From Mycobacterium sp. IS-1496 (lineage in GTDB: Bacteria > Actinomycetota > Actinomycetes > Mycobacteriales > Mycobacteriaceae), in NCBI RefSeq assembly GCF_001499995.1, contig NZ_LQIU01000038.1, forward strand, positions 1-34,933: a stretch of DNA of 34,933 nucleotides, in the 5' to 3' direction. The notes under the pieces are model-generated. The model was not told the origin of the DNA and did no database searches. It worked only from the letters and a program-made list of their open reading frames with translations. Position 1 is the first letter of the stretch, and each line of letters begins with the position of its first letter. Of the stretch, positions 26,309-34,190 are shown in pieces. The translations under genes and the position numbers were made by a program.

Positions 26309-26982
26309 GTCCGCACCACCGGCACCGAATCGTCACCCGGGCGGTGCCCGCGCGCGCCGACTCCGCCGGCGGGATGGCTGTGCACGACATCGTGCAGGGT
26401 GTGTCCCCGCAGGGCCATCGACACCACTGCCAGCGCGTCACCCCACGCGCCCACGACCAGCGTGCTGGCCAGCGCGATCATCCCGCCCGGGTCGGCGTCG
26501 CCGGCGGTGCGGGGCAAGGTCTGCACCTGGGTCGCCGCCCTGGCGAACGGGCTCTGGGCGTCCTCGGTGATCGCGACGACGTCGACGCCACGGTCCACCA
26601 GACGTTCGGTCAGGCTGGTCATCTCGGCCGATCGCCCGGTCTTCGAGATGGCGAGCACCAGGTCGTGTCGGGTCACCGCACCCATTCCCCCGTGGAGTGC
26701 GTCCATCGCGGGCAGGTACACCGCGGGGGTGCCGCACACGGACAGGAGATGAGCCAGGCGTTCGGCCATGATCCCCGAGGTTCCCGAGCCGGTGGTGACC
26801 ACCTTGCCGGTGACGGCGAGCAGCCGGCGGGCCACCGTGACCACACCCGCCTCGACGGTTCCGGTGAGCGCGGCGACCGCGTCGGCTTCCCGGGCGAGAA
26901 CCTCGCCGGCGAGAGCCGTCAAGCCGGCGTCGTCCGGTCCGATGCGCAAGTGTTCGCCTCCGGTCAGATCAAATCTGCTCAT
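26305..26982 (-). CDS. SIS-domain sugar-phosphate isomerase-like protein
   Basis: This 225-residue protein has a single SIS domain: KVVTTGSGTSGIMAERLAHLL (about 60-80) and LVLAISKTGRSAEM form the phosphosugar site, and HGGMGAV lies between them. Size and motifs resemble KpsF/GutQ arabinose 5-phosphate isomerases without CBS domains, and phosphohexulose isomerases. It is the first gene of the ten-gene leftward operon. Expected role: aldose-ketose isomerisation of a phosphorylated intermediate of the polyol route. There is no clear ribosome-binding site before the ATG (CTTAACAG precedes it), and the start codon lies inside an inverted repeat, which might affect translation. Confidence 0.8.
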   Translation of the reverse strand: MSRFDLTGGEHLRIGPDDAGLTALAGEVLAREADAVAALTGTVEAGVVTVARRLLAVTGKVVTTGSGTSGIMAERLAHLLSVCGTPAVYLPAMDALHGGMGAVTRHDLVLAISKTGRSAEMTSLTERLVDRGVDVVAITEDAQSPFARAATQVQTLPRTAGDADPGGMIALASTLVVGAWGDALAVVSMALRGHTLHDVVHSHPAGGVGARGHRPGDDSVPVVRT

Positions 26983-27007
26983 CTGTTAAGTGAGCTACTC
27001 AGATGAG
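26978..27007. promoter_or_regulatory. Inverted repeat over the SIS-gene start codon
   Basis: CTCATCTG and CAGATGAG form a perfect 8-bp inverted repeat with a 14-bp spacer; the spacer overlaps a second small one, TGAG-CTA-CTCA. The left arm contains the start codon of the first polyol-operon gene on the minus strand. It could be an additional operator or an mRNA hairpin hiding the start; sequence alone cannot tell these apart. Confidence 0.4.
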
Positions 27008-27024
27008 GGGTTGTGAACTGGATC

Positions 27025-27051
27025 ATGCTATGCCTTATGCTCATATGTCAA
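27025..27051 (-). promoter_or_regulatory. Candidate promoter of the leftward polyol operon
   Basis: Read on the minus strand, a perfect TTGACA (-35) lies at 27051-27046 with TAGCAT (-10) 15 bases further on; CATGAT three bases later is an alternative with 18-base spacing. The -35 box overlaps one CATATG-centred operator candidate, so a bound regulator would block or recruit RNA polymerase here. About 40 bp of untranslated leader would follow. Confidence 0.5.
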
Positions 27052-27074
27052 CGAGCGTGCACATATGTGCACGC
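27042..27074. promoter_or_regulatory. Pair of CATATG-centred operator candidates for the SorC-type regulator
   Basis: A perfect 20-bp palindrome, GCGTGCACAT and its complement (27055-27074), is centred on CATATG. A second CATATG (27042-27047) lies exactly 20 bp away, on the same face of the helix, but its flanks (GCT and TCA) are less symmetrical. Both fall between the divergent SorC-type gene and the polyol operon, where such a regulator would be expected to bind; the stronger site is 30 bp before the regulator's own start. Confidence 0.6.
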
Positions 27075-27104
27075 GCGCTCGGGGTTGGCTGAGGAGGCAG
27101 CGGC

Positions 27105-28025
27105 ATGGGACCGGACGAGCTGTTCCAGCGGGCCGTGATCGCGCGCCGCTATTACCTCGAGGGGCGCACCAGGATCCAGATCGCCGAGGAGTTCGGGCTC
27201 TCGCGGTTCAAGGTCGCGCGGATGCTCGACGAGGCCGTCGAATCCGGAATGGTGGAGATCAAGATCCACAACCCCGGCGCGGTCGACGTCGAGTTGTCCA
27301 CCGAATTGCAGCGGCGTTACGGCCTCGAACACGCCTACGCCGTCGTCTGCGACACCACCGACACCGCCGACCGCGTCGAGGCCGTGGCCAAGGCGATGGC
27401 CGAGCTGCTGCAGTCGATCCTGACGTCCGGCGACGTGGTGGGGGTCGACTGCGGGCGCACGCTCACCCACATCGCGGCATACCTGACCTCGCTGCCCGAA
27501 TGCGACGTCGTCCAGCTGACCGGGATGGCCGGAGCGATCACCTCCAACGGAACCGATCTGGTCCGCCGCATCAGCGAGATCAGCGGGGGCCGCTCCTGGC
27601 CGATGTACGTGCCGCTGGTGGTCCCCGATGCGCGTACCGCCGAAAGCCTCAGCGGCAACGCGCAATTGCAGGAGACCGTCGCCCGGCACGGCAAGGTCAG
27701 TTGCGCGATCATCTCGGTGGGCGCGTGGAGTCCGGGAGCGTCACAGGTGTACCAGTCACTGACGAGCGAGGAGACGCGGGCGCTCGATGAGGCCGGTGTC
27801 TGCGGGGAGACCTGCGCACTGCTGCTCGATGCGGACGGCAACCGCGTGCCGGGCCTCGACGAGCGGCGGATGGGGATCGCCGAGGCCACCCTGCGGGCCA
27901 TCCCGACCAGGATCGCCCTCGCGACCGGCAGCGAGAAGATCGCGGCGACCCGCGCGGTGCTGCGGTCGGGACTGGTGTCGTCGCTGGTCACCGACGTCGA
28001 CCTGGCCACCGCGGTACTGAACTGA
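27105..28025 (+). CDS. SorC/DeoR-type sugar-responsive transcriptional regulator
   Basis: This 306-residue regulator has an N-terminal helix-turn-helix (TRIQIAEEFGLSRFKVARML, about residues 22-41) followed by a SorC-type sugar-phosphate-binding domain, with GDVVGVDCGRTLTHIAAYL, DVVQLTGMAG and the C-terminal RIALATGSEKIAATRAVLRS pattern that closes the effector site. Family members sense a phosphorylated sugar and control an adjacent catabolic operon. It is divergent from the polyol operon with operator candidates in between, and shares a transcript with the following SDR gene (31-bp gap). A strong GAGGAGG ribosome-binding site precedes the ATG. The effector is probably an intermediate such as xylulose 5-phosphate or a tetrulose phosphate; that is inference. 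Confidence 0.92.
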   Translation: MGPDELFQRAVIARRYYLEGRTRIQIAEEFGLSRFKVARMLDEAVESGMVEIKIHNPGAVDVELSTELQRRYGLEHAYAVVCDTTDTADRVEAVAKAMAELLQSILTSGDVVGVDCGRTLTHIAAYLTSLPECDVVQLTGMAGAITSNGTDLVRRISEISGGRSWPMYVPLVVPDARTAESLSGNAQLQETVARHGKVSCAIISVGAWSPGASQVYQSLTSEETRALDEAGVCGETCALLLDADGNRVPGLDERRMGIAEATLRAIPTRIALATGSEKIAATRAVLRSGLVSSLVTDVDLATAVLN

Positions 28026-28056
28026 ATCACCCAGAGCCCCATCCAGGAAGGACGAT

Positions 28057-28827
28057 ATGACCGACGCCGAACCGACTGTGGATCTCGACTTCGCACTGAC
28101 CGGGAAGGTCGCGCTGGTCACGGGCGGTGCGTCCGGTATCGGCGCGGCGATCGCGTCGGCGTTCGCCACGAAGGGCGCCCGCGTTGCGGTGGCGGACCTC
28201 AACGAGGCCGGGGCGCGCGAAGCCGCGACCGCGTTGCCCACCGACAGCAACGGTTTCGGTTGTGACGTCAGCGATCCCGCTTCGGTCACCGCGACGGTGG
28301 ACGCGGTGGCGGACACGTTCGGGGCGATCGACATCCTGGTCAACAGCGCCGGGGTGGCCCGCCTCGCGCCGGCCGAGGACCTGTCGCTGGCCGACTGGGA
28401 GTCGACCATCGACATCAACCTCAAAGGCACGTTCCTCATGTGCCAGGCGGCGGGCCGCCGGATGCTGGCCGCCGGCGGCGGCAGCATCGTCAACCTGGCC
28501 TCGCAGGCCGCCTCCGTCGCCCTGGACCAGCACGTCGCGTACTGCGCCTCGAAGTTCGGGGTCGTCGGGGTGTCCAAGGTGCTGGCCGCGGAATGGGGCG
28601 GCCGCGGGGTGCGGGTGAACACGATCTCGCCGACGGTGGTGCTCACCGAACTGGGCCACAAGGCCTGGGACGGCCCGCGCGGTGACGCCCTCAAGAAGCT
28701 CATCCCGATCGGGCGGTTCGCCTACCCCGCCGAGATCGCCGCTGCTGCGGTGTATCTCGCCTCCGACGCGGCGGCGATGATCACCGGCGCCGACCTGGTG
28801 GTCGACGGCGGGTACACCATCACGTAG
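28057..28827 (+). CDS. Short-chain dehydrogenase/reductase, probable polyol dehydrogenase
   Basis: This 256-residue classical SDR has the cofactor motif TGGASGIG (residues 22-29), NSAG, and catalytic Tyr162 and Lys166 (YCASK), with Ser in VNLASQAAS. The sequence style (ISPTVVLTELG, GADLVVDGGYTIT) resembles D-threitol and related polyol dehydrogenases described in M. smegmatis; I state this from memory, not alignment. It follows the SorC-type regulator gene after 31 bp with an AGGAAGG ribosome-binding site, so its expression should follow the regulator. It would provide another oxidation step for the same or a related substrate. Its last 8 bp overlap the convergent thiolase-like gene. Confidence 0.9.
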   Translation: MTDAEPTVDLDFALTGKVALVTGGASGIGAAIASAFATKGARVAVADLNEAGAREAATALPTDSNGFGCDVSDPASVTATVDAVADTFGAIDILVNSAGVARLAPAEDLSLADWESTIDINLKGTFLMCQAAGRRMLAAGGGSIVNLASQAASVALDQHVAYCASKFGVVGVSKVLAAEWGGRGVRVNTISPTVVLTELGHKAWDGPRGDALKKLIPIGRFAYPAEIAAAAVYLASDAAAMITGADLVVDGGYTIT

Positions 28828-30298
28828 TCAGGCGCGCGGTGCCGTCGGCGTGCACGGTCACCGCGGCGCCGGCGATGTCGCCCTCCACGGTGGCCGCGGC
28901 GTCGTCCAGGTCCTGGATCACCGCGAGTGTGCGCGCCCCCTCGGGCGTGCGCACCGCGAGGAACGCCTTCTCCGGGACGCCGTCGCGGTCGAACGGCGTG
29001 GTCCACGACTCGACGGTCCCGACACCGGACCACTCCACGGCCAGGGTCCTGGTGGGTTCCCGGTCCACCTCGGATTGCACGTCCTCCCAACGGAATTCGC
29101 CCTGCGGCGGTTCGGTGCCGTAGACGCCGAAGCTGTGCTTGGTCAGGTAGCCGCCGTTGGCGGTGATCAGGCCTCGCTGCCCCGGGTCGGCCGCCAGCCG
29201 TTCGGCCATCGTCGCGATGGAGTGCGAGACGTAGTTGTTCCAGGGGCCACCGGCGAAGGTCAGCCCACCGGTGACGGTGAGCGGCCGCGCCGGATCGCCG
29301 ACCGGCAGCCCGAGCTCGGTCGCCGCCACCTGCACCGCCGAGGGGAAACACGAGTACACGTCGATCAGGTCGATGTCCTCGATCGCGGTACCCGCGAGCT
29401 CCAACGCCCGCTGCCCCGCGATGCGGATCGCCGGCGACCGGTGGAATTCCGCGCGCTCGCCGATGGCGTAGGTGTCGTGCGAGTCGGTGCCGGCATACGG
29501 GAAGACCCAGCGTTCCGACGGGATCTTCAACTGCCGGGCGGTCTCGACCGAGGTCAGGATGAGCACCGCGCCCTGGTCGACCATGTTGTTGGAGTTCATC
29601 AGCTTGGGGTAGGGCCAGCTGATCATCCGGTTCTCGGGGCTCGGCTGCCAGATCGCGTCCGCGGCGAGCGCGTCGCGGCGCCAGGCGTGCGGGTTGTCGG
29701 CGGCGACCGCGGAGAACTGCGCCCACAGCTCACCGATCCGCCGCCGGTGCTCGTCGGGTGTCTCGCCCCCCGCGATGCGGACCGCCTGTTCGAACATCGG
29801 GTAGACGTAGGAGGGCCGGTCGAGGCCGATGCGGTTCTCGGCGTCGCCGGCCATCGGCACGTTCTCGTCGGCGCCGTCGGCCATCGGCACGGATTCGTCC
29901 TGGCGCGTCCAGTTCGGCTTCTCGTCCTTGGCGCGCAACCGCGTTCGCGTACGCCAGGTTTCGGCTCCGGCGATCAGGACGACGCCGTGGCGCCCGGACT
30001 GGATGTCCAGGCACGCCTGGTTGACCAGGCTCTGCGGGACGTTCCCGCCGATGCCGGTGTATCGGGTGGTGGCCTTGTCGGCGCCGATGCGCTGTGCCAG
30101 CAACAGGCCCGGGTCGCGGTAGCGCCAGGACAGCAGGTTCACCACCCGCACCGCGTCGACCGCCTCGAGCACCCGCGCGTCGGCGGCCTCACGGGCCGCG
30201 GCCTCCATCAGATCGACCGGTTCGAGGTCGGGCCGGTCCTCGCGCTGGTTCACCTGTCCGTAGCCGACGAGCACGGGGGTGTTGGCGGGCGAAGGCAT
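28820..30298 (-). CDS. Thiolase-fold protein (acetyl-CoA acetyltransferase-like)
   Basis: This 492-residue protein belongs to the SCP2-thiolase-like group and resembles the protein annotated as Rv1867 in M. tuberculosis (from memory), which lies near apa there too. Recognisable parts: GIGGNVPQSLVNQACLDI before VVLIAGAE, IDLIDVYSCFPSAVQVAA, and NGGYLTKHSFGVYG, which matches the His-containing thiolase loop; an extra beta-rich C-terminal domain follows from about residue 400. At the place of the nucleophilic Cys (normally CxSG before the AGGxE strand) I read Gly-Gly-Asn, so thiolytic chemistry is doubtful. An AGAGGAGC ribosome-binding site precedes the ATG. It is divergent from phosphoketolase, with a palindromic operator candidate just upstream. 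A role in acyl-CoA metabolism is inference. Confidence 0.8.
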   Translation of the reverse strand: MPSPANTPVLVGYGQVNQREDRPDLEPVDLMEAAAREAADARVLEAVDAVRVVNLLSWRYRDPGLLLAQRIGADKATTRYTGIGGNVPQSLVNQACLDIQSGRHGVVLIAGAETWRTRTRLRAKDEKPNWTRQDESVPMADGADENVPMAGDAENRIGLDRPSYVYPMFEQAVRIAGGETPDEHRRRIGELWAQFSAVAADNPHAWRRDALAADAIWQPSPENRMISWPYPKLMNSNNMVDQGAVLILTSVETARQLKIPSERWVFPYAGTDSHDTYAIGERAEFHRSPAIRIAGQRALELAGTAIEDIDLIDVYSCFPSAVQVAATELGLPVGDPARPLTVTGGLTFAGGPWNNYVSHSIATMAERLAADPGQRGLITANGGYLTKHSFGVYGTEPPQGEFRWEDVQSEVDREPTRTLAVEWSGVGTVESWTTPFDRDGVPEKAFLAVRTPEGARTLAVIQDLDDAAATVEGDIAGAAVTVHADGTARLTT

Positions 30299-30318
30299 CG
30301 ACGCTCCTCTGGCCGTAG

Positions 30319-30332
30319 TTGACAGGTGTCAA
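30319..30332. promoter_or_regulatory. TTGACA-GG-TGTCAA operator candidate
   Basis: TTGACA and TGTCAA form a perfect 6-bp inverted repeat with a 2-bp spacer, 20 bp before the thiolase-like ATG and about 165 bp before the phosphoketolase start. The form suits TetR/FadR-type regulators of lipid genes; because TTGACA is also a -35 consensus, part of it may be promoter. No matching regulator gene is adjacent. Confidence 0.5.
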
Positions 30333-30497
30333 ACCCTAGTGTGCCCGACCGTCCCCTCCAGCCGGCACCCGGCCTCGTCATGCGGGCATCGCGACACATG
30401 AAGTGACACACAATCGGGTACCTGGATCTCACATGCCGTTCACCATGCCCGACGACAATGCTCGAGATGAGCACCTCAGATCACCGACGGGACGTCA

Positions 30498-32918
30498 ATG
30501 AGTGAGACCACGCTCTCCCCCACCCTGTCCGACGAAGAGCTCCGGCTCATCGACGCCTACTGGCGAGCCGCCAACTACCTGTCCGTGGGGCAGATCTATC
30601 TGCTCGACAACCCGCTGCTGCGCGAGGAGTTGCGCGCCGAACACGTCAAACCGCGGTTGCTGGGACACTGGGGCACCACCCCGGGCCTCAATCTCGTCTA
30701 CGCGCATCTGAACCGGATCATCCGCGAGCGCGACGCCGACATCATCTACATCACCGGACCTGGGCACGGCGGTCCGGGCCTGGTGGCCAACGCCTACCTC
30801 GAGGGCACGTACAGCGAGGTCTACACCAACATCGGCGAGGACGTCGACGGGTTGCGAAAGTTGTTCCGCCAGTTCTCGTTTCCCGGCGGCATCCCCAGCC
30901 ACGTGGCGTCGGAGACGCCCGGGTCGATCCATGAGGGCGGCGAGCTGGGCTACGCGCTGGTGCACGCCTACGGCGCCGCCTTCGACAACCCTGACCTGGT
31001 GGTCGCGTGCGTGGTCGGCGACGGTGAGGCCGAGACCGGCCCGCTGGCCGCGAGCTGGCACTCCAACAAATTCCTCGACCCGGTGACCGACGGCGCCGTG
31101 CTGCCGATCCTGCACCTCAACAGCTACAAGATCGCCAACCCCACGGTGCTCGCGCGCATCCCGCAGGAGGAACTCGAGTCGCTGTTCTACGGCTACGGGT
31201 ACCGGCCGATCACCGTCGCCGGCGACGATCCGGAGAACGTCCACCAGCAGTTCGCCGCCGCCCTCGACGAGTGCTTCGACCAGATCGCCGCCATCCAGCG
31301 GGCCGCGCGCCTCGACGAGGAGCCCGGCCGCCCGCTGTGGCCGATGATCATCCTGCGCACACCCAAGGGCTGGACCGGGCCGCGCGAGGTGGACGGCAAG
31401 AAGGTCGAGGGCACATGGCGCTCACACCAGGTGCCGCTGTCGGAGACCCACGACAACCCCGAGCACATGGCCCAGCTCGAACAGTGGCTGCGCAGCTACC
31501 GCCCCGAGGAACTGTTCGGCGACGACGGCGCGCTGATCCCCGAACTCAGGGCGCTCGCGCCCGAGGGGACCCGCCGGATGAGCGACAATCCGCACGCCAA
31601 CGGCGGTGTGCTGCTGCGCGACCTCGACCTGCCCGACTTCCGCGACTACGCCGTGCCCGTCGAGCAGCCCGGTTCGCAGAGCGCGGAGGCGACCAAGGTG
31701 CTCGGCACGTTCCTGCGCGACGTCATCGTCCGCAACCAGGACCGGTTCCGGATCATGGGCCCCGACGAGACGGCGTCGAACCGGCTGTCGCCGGTGTTCG
31801 AGGCCACCGACAAGGCGTGGATGGCCGAGACCGCCCCCGAGGACGAGCACCTCGCCCCGGCGGGACGGGTCATGGAGGTGCTGTCCGAACACCTGTGCCA
31901 GGGCTGGCTCGAGGGCTATCTGCTCACCGGCAGGCACGGCCTGTTCAACTGCTACGAGGCGTTCGTCCACATCGTCGACTCGATGCTCAACCAGCACGCC
32001 AAGTGGCTGTCGAGCAGTGCGCACCTGAGCTGGCGGCGGCCGATCGCATCGTTGAACTACCTGCTGACCTCACACGTCTGGCGTCAGGATCACAACGGCG
32101 CCTCGCACCAGGATCCTGGGTTCATCGACCACGTCGCCAACAAACGGCCCGAGGTGGTGCGGGTCTACCTGCCGCCGGACGCCAACACGCTGCTGTCGGT
32201 CGCCGACCACTGTCTGCGCAGCCGCCAGTACGTCAACGTCATCGTGGCCGGCAAGCAGCCGGCACTGACCTACCTGACGATGGACGAAGCCGTCGCGCAC
32301 TGCACCCGGGGGCTGGGCATCTGGGAGTGGGCGAGCACCACGACCGGCGAACCCGACGTGGTCCTCGCGTGTGCCGGCGACATCCCCACCCTCGAGACGG
32401 TGGCCGCCGCCGACATCCTTCGGCGCCGGCTGCCCGACCTGAAGGTGCGCGTGGTAAACGTCGTCGACATCATGCGGCTGCAGCCGGCGTCCGAGCACCC
32501 GCACGGTCTGCCCGACCGCGAGTTCGACTCCATCTTCACCACGGACAAGCCGGTCATATTCGCCTACCACGGTTATCCGTGGCTGATCCACCGGTTGGCG
32601 TACCGGCACGCCAACCACGAGCAGTTGCACGTGCGCGGCTTCAAGGAGCGCGGCACCACGACGACGCCGTTCGACATGGTGATGCTCAACGACCTCGACC
32701 GTTTCCATCTGGTCATGGATGTCATCGACCGCGTCGAGAGCCTGGGCACCAGGGCGGCGGGGCTGCGCCAGGAGATGGCCGACGCCCGGCTGGCCGCGCG
32801 CGCCTACACGCGCGAACACGGCGAGGACGACCCCGCGATCTCCGGCTGGACATGGGACAGCGGCTACCAGCCCGGCGGCACGCAGTCCATGGCCCAGGAC
32901 ACCGCCGACAACGAATAA
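30498..32918 (+). CDS. xfp: Phosphoketolase (xylulose 5-phosphate/fructose 6-phosphate)
   Basis: This 806-residue thiamine-diphosphate enzyme cleaves xylulose 5-phosphate (or fructose 6-phosphate) to acetyl phosphate plus glyceraldehyde 3-phosphate (or erythrose 4-phosphate). The length is typical. The N-terminal half has GHWGTTPGLNLVYAHLNR, ITGPGHGGPGL and the cofactor motif GDGEAETGPLA (Gly174 onward) with SWHSNKF; the middle has FRIMGPDETASNRL and LTGRHGLFNCYEAF; the end has FKERGTTTTPFDMVMLNDLDRFHL. No truncation was seen. The 199 bp before it hold the operator candidate of the divergent thiolase-like gene but no clear promoter. The upstream polyol operon should yield its substrate, xylulose 5-phosphate, so the two may be linked physiologically. 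No acetate kinase gene lies in the window. Confidence 0.96.
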   Translation: MSETTLSPTLSDEELRLIDAYWRAANYLSVGQIYLLDNPLLREELRAEHVKPRLLGHWGTTPGLNLVYAHLNRIIRERDADIIYITGPGHGGPGLVANAYLEGTYSEVYTNIGEDVDGLRKLFRQFSFPGGIPSHVASETPGSIHEGGELGYALVHAYGAAFDNPDLVVACVVGDGEAETGPLAASWHSNKFLDPVTDGAVLPILHLNSYKIANPTVLARIPQEELESLFYGYGYRPITVAGDDPENVHQQFAAALDECFDQIAAIQRAARLDEEPGRPLWPMIILRTPKGWTGPREVDGKKVEGTWRSHQVPLSETHDNPEHMAQLEQWLRSYRPEELFGDDGALIPELRALAPEGTRRMSDNPHANGGVLLRDLDLPDFRDYAVPVEQPGSQSAEATKVLGTFLRDVIVRNQDRFRIMGPDETASNRLSPVFEATDKAWMAETAPEDEHLAPAGRVMEVLSEHLCQGWLEGYLLTGRHGLFNCYEAFVHIVDSMLNQHAKWLSSSAHLSWRRPIASLNYLLTSHVWRQDHNGASHQDPGFIDHVANKRPEVVRVYLPPDANTLLSVADHCLRSRQYVNVIVAGKQPALTYLTMDEAVAHCTRGLGIWEWASTTTGEPDVVLACAGDIPTLETVAAADILRRRLPDLKVRVVNVVDIMRLQPASEHPHGLPDREFDSIFTTDKPVIFAYHGYPWLIHRLAYRHANHEQLHVRGFKERGTTTTPFDMVMLNDLDRFHLVMDVIDRVESLGTRAAGLRQEMADARLAARAYTREHGEDDPAISGWTWDSGYQPGGTQSMAQDTADNE

Positions 32919-32954
32919 CGCCGGACGAACCCGGCCTCGGTACGATCGGTCGGG

Positions 32955-33689
32955 ATGACTGCCGTTCCCGCCCATCCACACGCGCTGCCCCGAGTGCGGG
33001 TCTACGTCGACATCGCCGTGGTGGTGGCGGTGCTGGCGATCACCAACCTCGTCGCGCACTTCACCACGCCGTGGGCCAGCATCGCGACCGTGCCCGCGGC
33101 CGCCGTCGGGCTGCTGATCCTGGTCCGCCGGCGCGGTCTGGGCTGGACCGAACTCGGACTCGGGCGGGAGCACTGGCGTTCCGGAGCCGGATACGCGGCG
33201 GCCGCGGTGGCTCTGGTGCTCTCGGTGATCGCGATCGGCGCCCTGCTGCCGTGGACTCGCCCGATGTTCATGAACAACAACTACGCGACGATCTCCGGGG
33301 CGTTGATCGCCTCGATGGTCGTGATCCCGCTGCAGACCGTGATTCCCGAGGAGCTGGCGTTCCGCGGGGTGCTGCACGGCGCGCTGAACCGGGCCTGGGG
33401 TTTCCGCGGTGTGGCCGCGGCCGGATCCCTGCTGTTCGGGTTGTGGCACATCGCCACGTCGATGGGCCTGACCAGCAGCAATGTCGGCTTCACCCGGTTG
33501 TTCGGCGGTGGGGTGATGGGCACCGTCGCCGGTGTGGTGCTCGCTGTCGTCGCAACCGGGATCGCGGGTTTCGTGTTCACCTGGCTGCGCAAACGCAGCG
33601 GCAGCCTGCTGGCTCCGATCGCGCTGCACTGGTCGCTGAACGGCATGGGCGCGCTGGCGGCCGCCCTGGTCTGGCACCTGTCGGCCTGA
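32955..33689 (+). CDS. CPBP-family intramembrane metalloprotease (CAAX protease-like)
   Basis: This 244-residue membrane protein has about seven hydrophobic segments and the complete CPBP motif set: Glu132-Glu133 with Arg137 (EELAFRG), His165 in LLFGLWHIA (FxxxH) and His225 with Asn229 in ALHWSLNG (HxxxN). These form the glutamate/histidine active site of the Rce1-type family; bacterial members process peptides or prenylated proteins, or confer self-immunity to bacteriocins. No small precursor peptide is obvious beside it. It follows phosphoketolase after 36 bp, so co-transcription is possible but not required. A related integral membrane protein lies near apa in M. tuberculosis (from memory, Rv1863c). 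Confidence 0.88.
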   Translation: MTAVPAHPHALPRVRVYVDIAVVVAVLAITNLVAHFTTPWASIATVPAAAVGLLILVRRRGLGWTELGLGREHWRSGAGYAAAAVALVLSVIAIGALLPWTRPMFMNNNYATISGALIASMVVIPLQTVIPEELAFRGVLHGALNRAWGFRGVAAAGSLLFGLWHIATSMGLTSSNVGFTRLFGGGVMGTVAGVVLAVVATGIAGFVFTWLRKRSGSLLAPIALHWSLNGMGALAAALVWHLSA

Positions 33690-33824
33690 GCGTCGGCCGG
33701 GCTCCGAACGGCGGCCAGGAAAGGCTCAGGCGATGTCGCCGACCTGTTGATAACGGTTCCGAGCCCTGTCGAGAGTTCTAAAATTGACGCAGTGGTCGGG
33801 CTCAAACTATCGAAGGGGGCCCAC

Positions 33825-34109
33825 ATGAGCGGCAATCTTCACCGCTGGGCAGTGTTCGGATCGACTGCGATCGTGTCACTCGCGGGCGTGGCGCTGATTT
33901 CGCCCGCAGTCGCCGGCGCCACCGAATGCGGATTCGGAACGGTATACGACGCGCCTTCCAACACCTGCGTCGCTCTACCACCCCCTCCGGCACCACTCCC
34001 GCCTCCTCCGCCCCCGGCATGGAACGGCGATATCACGCCGTACTTCAGCGTGGGGGCCTGCGTGCCGATCCCCATTCCGTTCGTGCCGTCGATCTGCGCG
34101 GGCATCTGA
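33825..34109 (+). CDS. Small proline-rich exported protein
   Basis: This 94-residue protein has a signal peptide (basic MSGNLHRW, hydrophobic core to about residue 30, likely cut after AVAGA), a conserved segment ECGFGTVYDAPSNTCV with two cysteines, a run of Pro/Ala (about 52-65) and a C-terminal part with two more cysteines (GACVPIP, SICAGI). The CGFGTVYxxxxNTC pattern recurs in mycobacterial exported peptides of unknown role. The ATG is chosen for the AAGGGGG ribosome-binding site and the signal peptide. The 135 bp upstream hold only weak promoter-like boxes (TTCCGA and TAAATT, 16 bp apart). Confidence 0.75.
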   Translation: MSGNLHRWAVFGSTAIVSLAGVALISPAVAGATECGFGTVYDAPSNTCVALPPPPAPLPPPPPPAWNGDITPYFSVGACVPIPIPFVPSICAGI

Positions 34110-34190
34110 CGACGGCGCACCACGTCCCGTGGCCTGAGAACCCCCGCCGGCGCTCTTCGTGCGCCTGTAGCGCGGGGCTCACAACCGGCG

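Noticed and set aside
16543..28827. Polyol locus as a recently acquired mobile island
   Set aside because: No integrase, transposase, tRNA or flanking direct repeats were seen, and base composition looks like that of the neighbouring core genes.
31271..33781. Long plus-strand frame overlapping phosphoketolase and the CPBP protease
   Set aside because: It crosses two well-supported genes in the wrong frame, and its product is Arg/Pro-rich without any family signature.
34110..34190. Terminator between the small exported protein and apa
   Set aside because: Only short imperfect GC-rich pairings are present; no convincing stem-loop could be drawn.
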